Source: Planctomycetota bacterium
Lineage (GTDB): Bacteria > Planctomycetota > Phycisphaerae > UBA1845
Assembly (NCBI GenBank): GCA_024277835.1
Contig: JAJRUK010000405.1
Span: forward strand, 1-9,840
Length of the DNA: 9,840 nt
Direction: 5' to 3'
The notes beneath the pieces were generated by a model. That model was not told the origin of the DNA. It made no database searches and saw only the letters and a list, made by a program, of their open reading frames with translations. The translations under genes and the position numbers were made by a program. This document shows positions 1 through 6,292 of the stretch, piece by piece (position 1 is the stretch's first letter; every line of letters starts with the position of its first letter).

Positions 1-156
1 CGGGAGATCAACACGGCGAGCCACTGCTTCGGATGCACCGCCGGAGCTGGCTCGTCGTGTAATGGTGCATTGGTGTCAGTCTCTATCGAATCGCAACCCA
101 ATCGCCATCCGAACACTCGGAGAACAAAAACACAAACGCGCGAGGTGAACGCATGA
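1..156 (+). CDS. 3' end of an upstream gene, possibly ketosynthase-like (partial)
   Basis: This frame is open from the window edge to a TGA at 154-156. It overlaps the next gene's ATG in the ATGA arrangement typical of translationally coupled operon genes. Its first 20 or so codons mostly end in G or C, as in the neighbouring genes, which favours this frame over the second open frame here. The visible protein is about 51 residues. It contains SHCFG followed by GSSCNGALVSV, which loosely resembles the C-terminal NSFGFGGTNxxLVF signature of beta-ketoacyl synthases (FabF/FabB type) with a few residues inserted, and then a basic, probably disordered tail. A ketosynthase would suit an operon of acyl-processing enzymes, but the match is by eye on a short fragment. 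It could instead be another protein, or 5' leader DNA for the following gene. Confidence 0.4.
   Translation, partial: REINTASHCFGCTAGAGSSCNGALVSVSIESQPNRHPNTRRTKTQTREVNA
142..148 (+). promoter_or_regulatory. Shine-Dalgarno site of the reductase gene
   Basis: GAGGTGA lies 4 nt before the ATG at 153. It is a good anti-SD match and fixes this start. It sits inside the possible upstream reading frame, consistent with translational coupling. Confidence 0.75.
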
Positions 157-1688
157 CCCGTGACCCGACCGAAGTCTTCGTAACCGGCGCGACCGGGTTT
201 CTCGGGCACTACCTGCTCGAGGAGCTTCTCGCAAACCCATTCGTCCGATGTCGCGTATTGTTACGTGCCCCCATCTTCGAGAGTTCAGCCCGCCTCGGCG
301 AACTGTTGGCTGATCTCGGGTTGGACCTGACCGCGCTGATTGCGGAAGACCGCGTATCGCCCGTCGAGGGAAGGCTGCCGGACAACATCAGTCGAGCCGA
401 CATCGACGGCGTTGATCTGATTGTTCATGCCGCCGGCAACACGACGTTTCGTTCCAATGGGTCAGGCGAGCCCCTGCGAACAAACGTCGAAGGCACGCGA
501 GCGATGCTGTCGCTCGCGTGCCTCTCCAATATCCCCCGCTTCGTCTACGTCAGCACCGCCTACGTCTGCGGCGAGCGCGTAGGCCACCTGCCCGAAAAGT
601 TCTTTCACGAAAGCCCGCCTCTCCGAAACGACTACGAACGCTCCAAGTGGGAGGCGGAAACGCTTGTCTGGAACTGGGCGTGCGACTCGGGCATCGCGAC
701 GATCTGTAGGCCATCGATTCTCTTTGGCGACAGCAAGACCGGGCGAGCGACCGCGATGAAAGGTCTGTACGTCGTAGCGAAAGCGACCGAAATACTCGCT
801 CGCGCCATGGACGCAAACAGCGAGACAAACCGACACGAAATCCCGCTAAGAATCCTTGGCCGAAGTGACGCGACCTGCAACGTCATCCCCGTCGATTGGG
901 CGGCGCAGCAAATCGCCGAAATCGCCCTCGAACCCGCAACCGAATCATCCGTGCATCACGTCACCAACCCGGACGCACCGACACACGCGGAAGTCAAGTC
1001 CTGGTTGGAAGCGTATTTCGACATCGCTGGCGGTCAGTTCTCCGACGAAACCTGGCCACTCGCCGACGCAAACCATTACGAAGACCTTTTCTATTCCCTC
1101 GGGAATATCTGCCTCGACTACTTTCGAAACGGTTTGACCTTTGTGTCGCGATGTGCGGAGCGCATTCCCCCGGGGCAGCGTTTGATTGATCGCGCATCAT
1201 TCATGCAATGCATGAAGTTCGCGCAGGCAAGCAACTGGTGTCGTACGCCAAGAGCAACGAACGATCTACGTCCGCCGTCCGGCGGGTTCGATCCCACGTG
1301 GTACTTCGAACGGTTCCTGCCGACGGCTGTTCCTCAATCGACCGTAGCGAAGGTCGAGGAACTGACCGCCGTCGTTCAGTACACCATCACCGGATCGATC
1401 GGAGGAAGTTGGGTCAGTCGTTTTGAGCGCGGACGATTGAAAGAAACCTACGCCGTTCCATGTGCGTTGACGCCCGAGTTCGAGTACCGCCTGTCATACG
1501 AAGACCTGGTCGATGTCGTCGCCTGCCGCAAGCCGCTTCAGGAAGTCTTCTTCCACGGCAGCGCCGAGATGTTTGGCAACGTGGAACGCGCACTGCAAAT
1601 GGTCCCCATCATCGGCGAATTCCTCAAAGAGTTCCCCGTGGTCGGCGAAGGAAAACCGGAGGCAACTCGCAAGGGTGTCGCATGTTAA
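153..1688 (+). CDS. NAD(P)-dependent extended SDR / thioester-reductase-like protein with C-terminal SCP2-like domain
   Basis: A 511-residue cytosolic oxidoreductase. The N-terminal Rossmann fold shows GATGFLG (residues 12-18), VHAAG (91-95), NVEGT (111-115), VSTAY (133-137) and the catalytic Tyr161-x3-Lys165 in NDYERSKWEAE, followed by RPSILFG. This is the pattern of the NAD_binding_4 / fatty-acyl reductase and thioester-reductase branch of extended SDRs. Such enzymes reduce acyl thioesters to aldehydes or alcohols, or act on sugar or sterol-like substrates. Residues about 300-390 form a linker region. Residues about 400-495 (from VQYTITG through YEDLVDVV and FFHGSAEMFGN) resemble an SCP2-type lipid-binding domain, seen here by pattern only. 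The start is set by the GAGGTGA site. The gene overlaps the next by 7 nt. Inference: it reduces a long-chain acyl substrate held by, or delivered through, the SCP2-like domain. An epimerase or dehydrogenase role is the alternative. The fold is secure, the substrate unknown. Confidence 0.85.
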   Translation: MTRDPTEVFVTGATGFLGHYLLEELLANPFVRCRVLLRAPIFESSARLGELLADLGLDLTALIAEDRVSPVEGRLPDNISRADIDGVDLIVHAAGNTTFRSNGSGEPLRTNVEGTRAMLSLACLSNIPRFVYVSTAYVCGERVGHLPEKFFHESPPLRNDYERSKWEAETLVWNWACDSGIATICRPSILFGDSKTGRATAMKGLYVVAKATEILARAMDANSETNRHEIPLRILGRSDATCNVIPVDWAAQQIAEIALEPATESSVHHVTNPDAPTHAEVKSWLEAYFDIAGGQFSDETWPLADANHYEDLFYSLGNICLDYFRNGLTFVSRCAERIPPGQRLIDRASFMQCMKFAQASNWCRTPRATNDLRPPSGGFDPTWYFERFLPTAVPQSTVAKVEELTAVVQYTITGSIGGSWVSRFERGRLKETYAVPCALTPEFEYRLSYEDLVDVVACRKPLQEVFFHGSAEMFGNVERALQMVPIIGEFLKEFPVVGEGKPEATRKGVAC

Positions 1689-2383
1689 CCGAAACGTCCA
1701 TCATCGAAGAAACCGTTCGCATCAAAGGCCAAGGGCGAGTGCTTGATGGCAACCTCGCCTATCCTGCGGATCAAGCGATGTGTAGCGCCCTGATCGCCGG
1801 GCCTCATCCGTTTCTTGGCGGCGACAGACGTAACAACGTCGTACGCTCGCTATCAGAAGCGTTGTCGTCACAAGGCGCGGTCGCGCTTTCGTTTGACTAT
1901 GGCGGTGTGGGTGCAAGCGAAGGCGGACCGTCGGATTGGCCTGCGGTCATGTCCACGTTCTGGAAGGACGGGACGTTCAAAGAGGAAGGCGACTGGGCAG
2001 ATGACGCGGAGTCGGCGCTCGCCTCGTTGCGAACGTGGTCGGACCTGCCGCGAGTGCTTGTCGGGTACAGTTTCGGATGTTGGACGGTCACAAAAAACCT
2101 GTCCAAGTCGTGCGCCGAAGCGATCGTTCTAATTTCACCGAATCCCGAGAAACATTCCTTCGATGAACTCGCCACCTGTCGCGTGCCGTTACTTTTGATC
2201 CATAGTGACAATGATTTTACGTGTAGCGTCTCCGACATGACGGCGTGGTTCGACTCGATCCGTCAACCAAAGACGCGAGTTCAACTGCCGGCAAGCGAAC
2301 ATTTCTTTCGAGGCCATGAAAAGGAGTTAACCAACGTCGTCGTTGAATTTCTTTCGCAGCATGGCATGTTAGGAGGTGAGTAG
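1682..2383 (+). CDS. alpha/beta hydrolase, possible acyl thioesterase/transferase
   Basis: A 233-residue single-domain serine hydrolase. It shows an oxyanion-hole-like AGPHPFLGG (39-47), strand ALSFDYGGVGASEG (68-81), the nucleophile elbow GYSFG with Ser130, a likely acid at Asp176 in LLIHSDNDF, and His207 in PASEHFF. The triad is therefore complete. There is no signal peptide, so it acts in the cytosol. The frame is open further upstream, but the ATG at 1682 is preferred: it gives the usual length for compact COG2945-like hydrolases and starts within the last codons of the reductase gene (7-nt overlap, shared ATGTTAA), implying translational coupling. Between a reductase and an acyl-activating ligase it occupies the same logical place as LuxD, releasing an acyl group from CoA or a carrier protein. 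That role is inferred from context; esterase or peptidase activity is possible. Confidence 0.85.
   Translation: MLTETSIIEETVRIKGQGRVLDGNLAYPADQAMCSALIAGPHPFLGGDRRNNVVRSLSEALSSQGAVALSFDYGGVGASEGGPSDWPAVMSTFWKDGTFKEEGDWADDAESALASLRTWSDLPRVLVGYSFGCWTVTKNLSKSCAEAIVLISPNPEKHSFDELATCRVPLLLIHSDNDFTCSVSDMTAWFDSIRQPKTRVQLPASEHFFRGHEKELTNVVVEFLSQHGMLGGE
2371..2378 (+). promoter_or_regulatory. Strong Shine-Dalgarno site deciding the ligase start
   Basis: AGGAGGTG, an almost perfect anti-SD match, lies in the last codons of the hydrolase gene. It ends 6 nt before the ATG at 2385. A GTG at 2376 is in frame with that ATG but lies inside the SD itself, so 2385 is the better start. Confidence 0.85.
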
Positions 2384-2384
2384 C

Positions 2385-3464
2385 ATGAAGACAACCGCTG
2401 ACGAAGTCGGAGTCGAAGCGCGACTACGCGATGTTCTGGCGATCCATTTCGATCCCGCGTCCGGTGCGCCGTATTGGCTGCGTCGCGCGGAGCAACTTGG
2501 GTTCGATCCGCGCGCCGAAGTTGAGTCCGTCGCAGATCTTGCGCTGCTTGGCGTAATGGATCCGGGAGCGTTGGCCGCTTGTCGGCTCGAGGATTTGCTG
2601 CCCAGGCCGCTTCTTCATCGCAAAAACGAATTGATTGTCGCGCAGACCGGCGGCACGCTGGGACAACCCGCGTGGACCGCCTACGATCAGAGCGAGTTTC
2701 ACGAAGCGTTCGTCGATCCTTTCGTCGTCGCCGCGAACCACGTCGGATTCCCGGCGGACGGTACGTGGCTTTACGTCGGACCATCCGGGCCACACATCAT
2801 CGACCGAGCGGCCGACGCAATCGCTCGATCAACCGGTTCCATGACACCCTTCAGTATCGACTTTGATCCGCGCTGGGCGAAAAAGCTCGCTCCCGAAAGC
2901 TTCGCGTCCAAGCGCTACCTCCAGCACATCGTCGATCAAGCGCTTGCGATTCTGGACTCGCAGGAGATTACAATCCTGTTCTCCACACCGGTCGTGGTTC
3001 GAGCGCTCGCCGATACGATGCGAGCGGAACAGCGCGAAAACATTCTCGGCGTCCACTACGGCGGGATGGCCATCACGTCGGACGAAATGAAGGTGTTTCA
3101 AACGGAAGCGTTCCCCCGCGCGGTCCACCTGTCTGGGTACGGCAATACGCTTTTCGGTTGTTGCTTAGAGCTGGACGTCTCTGTCGGGCGAGAGCTGACC
3201 TACTACCCCCACGGAGACCGACTTCTGCTGGGTGTGTTCGATGAACAATCGGGTTGCCCGAATTACGGTCAGGCGAATGCGGAAGGGCCTTTGGTTTTTT
3301 CCAGGTTGGATGAAACGGTCTTGTTGTTAAACGTTCTTGAAAGAGACAAGATTAAACTATGCAATCCGCCGGCGGATGCGCCGGCGGGCTTTGAACGAAT
3401 GGGCGTTGCGTCGCCGACACCACGCGCCGCGCATCGCAACGTTGCCTCGGTTTCACTCTATTAA
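2385..3464 (+). CDS. Short adenylate-forming acyl ligase, PaaK/LuxE-like
   Basis: A 359-residue cytosolic protein of the phenylacetate-CoA ligase / acyl-protein synthetase (LuxE) branch of adenylate-forming enzymes. Visible motifs are the phosphate-binding loop AQTGGTLGQPA (residues 86-96), FSTPVVVRAL (199-208), HYGGMAITSDEM (224-235, the usual GGE region), and GYGNTLFGC (251-259), the ATP-binding aromatic-Gly-x-T/E motif with Leu where Glu is common. PLVFSRLDETVLLLNVLERDKIKL (302-325) corresponds to the region before the hinge. The usual C-terminal lid of about 110 residues in PaaK is missing or very short, so the size is nearer LuxE (about 370). The expected reaction is ATP-dependent adenylation of a carboxylic acid and transfer to a thiol. 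It starts 1 nt after the hydrolase stop. In context it probably activates the acid made or released by its neighbours. Substrate and acceptor cannot be read from the sequence. Confidence 0.8.
   Translation: MKTTADEVGVEARLRDVLAIHFDPASGAPYWLRRAEQLGFDPRAEVESVADLALLGVMDPGALAACRLEDLLPRPLLHRKNELIVAQTGGTLGQPAWTAYDQSEFHEAFVDPFVVAANHVGFPADGTWLYVGPSGPHIIDRAADAIARSTGSMTPFSIDFDPRWAKKLAPESFASKRYLQHIVDQALAILDSQEITILFSTPVVVRALADTMRAEQRENILGVHYGGMAITSDEMKVFQTEAFPRAVHLSGYGNTLFGCCLELDVSVGRELTYYPHGDRLLLGVFDEQSGCPNYGQANAEGPLVFSRLDETVLLLNVLERDKIKLCNPPADAPAGFERMGVASPTPRAAHRNVASVSLY
3366..3387 (+). repeat. Perfect 9-bp GC inverted repeat (hairpin) inside the ligase gene
   Basis: CCGCCGGCG (3366-3374) and CGCCGGCGG (3379-3387) flank the 4-nt loop GATG. 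The stem is entirely G/C with no mismatch. It encodes PPADAPA near the C-terminus of the ligase, 77 bases before the end of the stop codon. No T-run follows, so it is not a standard terminator. It may be an RNA-stability or attenuation element, a REP-like palindrome, or a chance product of proline/alanine codons. Confidence 0.7.
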
Positions 3465-3481
3465 AAAGGAAGAATTGATCT

Positions 3482-5008
3482 ATGACACGACGCAATTGTA
3501 AATGGACTTACCGAGTTACGTCGCTCGGATTCGCAACCATGCTGTGGGTCACAGGTGGATGCGCTCCGACACAATTTGGACCGGCGATCGCGTACCGGGC
3601 AGAAAAAGCAGCCGTGACCAACGCCGCCGCCCGCCATACGTCGGCATCTCCGTTCTATCGATTCAACTCCGCCTTACTCAGCGACCTTGACGACGCGATC
3701 GTCTGCGCGGATGCACCATCGCAACACGAAAAGGCGACGGCGGTCCTGCAAAAGGCGAACGCGCTCGCGCTCGCGTCGAGCGTCAATGAGATCGATCGGA
3801 TGCCCGTTGAAACACGAAAAGAACTGGCAGAGCTTGCCCAAATCAGCGACTCACAGTCAGCTCTGCGACAACACTATGAGCGGCTTGCCAGCGCCACGCT
3901 CGAACAAGACCTGCCAGAAATCGATGGGCTTAGCTCTTCTGGGTTGCAGGAAAAACTCGAAAGAATTCGCAAAGGCGTCGAGAAGCTTCCCGATGATCGA
4001 GGCCGACTGGTGCGAAAGGCCATGCTCTTCTGGGGGATCATCCCCACCGCAAAAGGTATCGCACGCGAGGAAGCCCATCTTCCCGGCAAGGCGCGGAATA
4101 AAGCACGGAAAAAGTTTGAACGTGTCGCGCTATGGCACCCATCCAAACCGAAACACGCGTCACTCCTTTCAAAATATGCGCCGATCATCGGTGTGGAGTG
4201 GGGCGACGCACGTCCTTACGACATCGTTTCAGATCGGATCGGCGCGGTCGAAGTCGAAGGATCACCGGGTGCGATCGATGTCCACATAGATACCGCCAAC
4301 CCAACAGTCTATGCCTATACATCAAGCGCCAAAATTCACGGCAAAACCTATCAGCAGCTCAACTACGTGTGGTGGTTCCCGAATCGCCCCGCCTTCAGCA
4401 AAGACGACATCGGCGCGGGCAAAATCGACGGGGCGATGCTTCGGATCACACTCGACTCACGCGGGCATCCCGCGATCATCGAATCATCCCTCAACTGCGG
4501 TTGTGGCCACGATGTGTTCATCTCAGAAAAACTGGAGTCCGCGGCGTACAACATGTTCGGCGACCCGCTTCCCGGAAAGCGATTCTCCGTAGAAAAAGAC
4601 TACCCCGGAAAGCACGACATTGTCGTCATCGACACGTTTGAACTGGAAACCGGTGTCACTCGCCCGCTGCTTCTTACCTCTTCGGGTTACCATGAAGTCA
4701 TTCAGGTAAAATTCGACGCGCTCGCTGCGATGGCGTCTTTAGAAATTGCAGAAGATGCGTTATACCGACTGGCTGACTACGAGACGCTCGATGCACTGCC
4801 GCTTGGCGACGGTATTGCGAGTATGTTTGGCCCGGACGGTCTTGTCCACGGCGCAGGTCGCCCGGAAGGATTCCTGCTCGCACCGTCGGGCATTTTAAGC
4901 GCGGGTCAACCGAGAAAACGCGGGACGCAGCGAATCCGCTGGGATGATTATCTCCACGACGACCCGCGCCTGCTCGAAGAAACGCTCCGCCTTCCGCCGC
5001 TCGATTAG
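3482..5008 (+). CDS. Putative lipoprotein of unknown family with CxCxH motif
   Basis: A 508-residue protein I cannot assign to a named family. The N-terminus is a lipoprotein-type signal: basic MTRRNCKWTYR, hydrophobic VTSLGFATMLWVTG, then GGC with Cys27 as the likely lipidated residue. The lipobox is imperfect, lacking Leu at -3. Residues 80-220 look helical and charged. Residues 235-410 look like a beta-rich domain with VYAYTSSA (276-283), LNYVWWFPNRP (293-303), DGAMLRITLD (316-325) and the motif SLNCGCGHDVF (336-346), where Cys339, Cys341 and His343 could bind metal. No protease or hydrolase motif was seen. An AAGGA-type SD at 3467-3471 precedes the ATG, 17 nt after the ligase stop. Sitting between the ligase and a membrane glycosyltransferase, it may act in the envelope on, or as a carrier for, the operon's lipid product. 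That role is inference. Confidence 0.75.
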   Translation: MTRRNCKWTYRVTSLGFATMLWVTGGCAPTQFGPAIAYRAEKAAVTNAAARHTSASPFYRFNSALLSDLDDAIVCADAPSQHEKATAVLQKANALALASSVNEIDRMPVETRKELAELAQISDSQSALRQHYERLASATLEQDLPEIDGLSSSGLQEKLERIRKGVEKLPDDRGRLVRKAMLFWGIIPTAKGIAREEAHLPGKARNKARKKFERVALWHPSKPKHASLLSKYAPIIGVEWGDARPYDIVSDRIGAVEVEGSPGAIDVHIDTANPTVYAYTSSAKIHGKTYQQLNYVWWFPNRPAFSKDDIGAGKIDGAMLRITLDSRGHPAIIESSLNCGCGHDVFISEKLESAAYNMFGDPLPGKRFSVEKDYPGKHDIVVIDTFELETGVTRPLLLTSSGYHEVIQVKFDALAAMASLEIAEDALYRLADYETLDALPLGDGIASMFGPDGLVHGAGRPEGFLLAPSGILSAGQPRKRGTQRIRWDDYLHDDPRLLEETLRLPPLD

Positions 5009-5017
5009 GTAAACCGC

Positions 5018-6292
5018 ATGACGATGGAAACCACGATAGTCCTTGCCGCATGGGGTGCGATAACGAGCGTTTGGCTCGGGCTTCTCATCGCGCAGAGAAA
5101 AGCCAAACGTGACGGGCTGTTTCTCGAAGTGTCGGCGAAACGTAACAGCGAACAGTCGCAGCCAGATGATGCGCCAACGGTTTGCGTCGTCATCGCCGCG
5201 CGGAACGAGTCCCAGGGGATGGCGAGCTGCCTGAAAAATGTCTTGTCGCAGGACTATCCAAAGCTGTCGGTTCTAGTGATCGACGACCGCAGCGAGGATA
5301 ATACATACGATATAGCGAAAGAGTTTGCTCAATCCGACCCTCGTGTGAGCGTGCAGCGCGTCGCGCATCTCCCGCCGAATTGGATGGGCAAGTCGCATGC
5401 GCTTTGGCAGGGAACACGAGAGATCCGCGCTGATTGGTTACTGTTCACGGACGTTGACTGCAAGTTGAAACCGCAAGCCGTCGCGCGAGCGATCGAGGAA
5501 GCCCGTACTCGAAACGTACAATTCCTCACCCTTTGGCCACATCAGACGGCGGGCGGTTTCTGGGAACATACCACGATCCCCCTGTGCGGCGGGATCATCG
5601 CCCTCTGGTTCGGTTCACAGCGTGTGAACGACCCCAACAGTTCATTAGCTTTTGCGAACGGACAGTTCCTCTTGATCGAGCGAGAGGCCTACGAAAATAT
5701 CGGCGGACACAGAGCTGTGCGTTCCGCGATTATCGAAGACATTCCGCTCGCAGAACACGCCAAGCGGTCGGGCGTATCGTGCTGGGTTGCGTCCGGGCGC
5801 GATCTCGTCTCGGTCCGCATGTACGACAACTACAACACAATCGTAAACGGTTGGGCGAGAATTTACGTCGGGGCGCTGCGAAGCGGCACGAAAATCGCGC
5901 TGAGCATTCTCTGGTTGATGTTCGGTTCGCTTCTTCCATACGTCGTCGCTGTCTACCTCGCTATGACGTTCTATTGGGCGAACGCGACCGGCGAGACCGT
6001 CAGCAAAGAGTTCATTTTCTTCGCGGGCATGTGCGCCAATCATTTGACGCTAATGATGATCGCCAGCTACCGCTTTTGGGGAATGGGCGGGTGTCGCCGG
6101 ATCGACCTGTTGTGGTATCCGCTTTCGGTGTGCGTTGTGATTCGCATTCTTGCACAATCGTGGTGGTGGCTGACGATCAGGCGAAGCATCCCGTGGCGAA
6201 ACACGCGCTACTCGATCGACGGTCGCGGAAGAATCGTCGAGACGCCCGCACCGCCAGTCTCGCGAAGGTCGGCGTCGAGCGCAACGCGCTGA
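5018..6292 (+). CDS. Membrane-bound GT2 glycosyltransferase, HpnB/CrtQ-like
   Basis: A 424-residue integral membrane glycosyltransferase. An N-terminal hydrophobic helix (about 5-25) is followed by a cytosolic GT-A domain: VCVVIAARNES (55-65), VLVIDDRSEDNT (85-96), PPNWMGKSHAL (119-129), the metal-binding DxD in FTDVDC (Asp145, Asp147), NGQFLLIEREAY (214-225), the catalytic-base region IIEDIPLA (238-245), and NGWARIYVG (277-285). Three C-terminal membrane stretches follow, at about 292-318, 331-350 and 366-388. This order matches hopanoid-associated HpnB and carotenoid glycosyltransferases such as CrtQ, which add a sugar to a polyisoprenoid or long-chain lipid. The start at 5018 is 9 nt after the preceding stop, with AGGT in the SD position. 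A second ATG at 5024 is possible. The 3' end overlaps trhO on the opposite strand by 85 bp. Inference: it glycosylates the lipid product of this operon. Donor and acceptor are unknown. Confidence 0.9.
   Translation: MTMETTIVLAAWGAITSVWLGLLIAQRKAKRDGLFLEVSAKRNSEQSQPDDAPTVCVVIAARNESQGMASCLKNVLSQDYPKLSVLVIDDRSEDNTYDIAKEFAQSDPRVSVQRVAHLPPNWMGKSHALWQGTREIRADWLLFTDVDCKLKPQAVARAIEEARTRNVQFLTLWPHQTAGGFWEHTTIPLCGGIIALWFGSQRVNDPNSSLAFANGQFLLIEREAYENIGGHRAVRSAIIEDIPLAEHAKRSGVSCWVASGRDLVSVRMYDNYNTIVNGWARIYVGALRSGTKIALSILWLMFGSLLPYVVAVYLAMTFYWANATGETVSKEFIFFAGMCANHLTLMMIASYRFWGMGGCRRIDLLWYPLSVCVVIRILAQSWWWLTIRRSIPWRNTRYSIDGRGRIVETPAPPVSRRSASSATR

Noticed and set aside
1272..1285. CCGCCG-TC-CGGCGG inverted repeat in the reductase gene
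   Set aside because: The 2-nt spacer is too short for a stable hairpin without opening base pairs, and the triplets suit ordinary Arg/Pro/Ser/Gly codons. Kept only as a side note to the hairpin finding.
1460..1681. N-terminal extension of the hydrolase to an upstream ATG
   Set aside because: It would add 74 arginine/proline-rich residues that overlap the SCP2-like end of the reductase gene; the shorter start gives the normal family length.
2376..2378. GTG start for the ligase, 9 nt upstream of the ATG
   Set aside because: It lies within the AGGAGGTG Shine-Dalgarno sequence, which is properly spaced for the ATG at 2385.
2281..2793. Minus-strand open frame (170 codons) opposite the hydrolase and ligase genes
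   Set aside because: Arginine-rich shadow frame overlapping two supported genes; no ribosome-binding site or motif.
153..3464. Assignment of the genes as oleB, oleC and oleD of head-to-head hydrocarbon synthesis
   Set aside because: Hydrolase, AMP ligase and SDR are the right classes, but the ligase is much shorter than OleC with PaaK/LuxE-type motifs, and the SDR carries an SCP2-like extension, so ole symbols are not supported.
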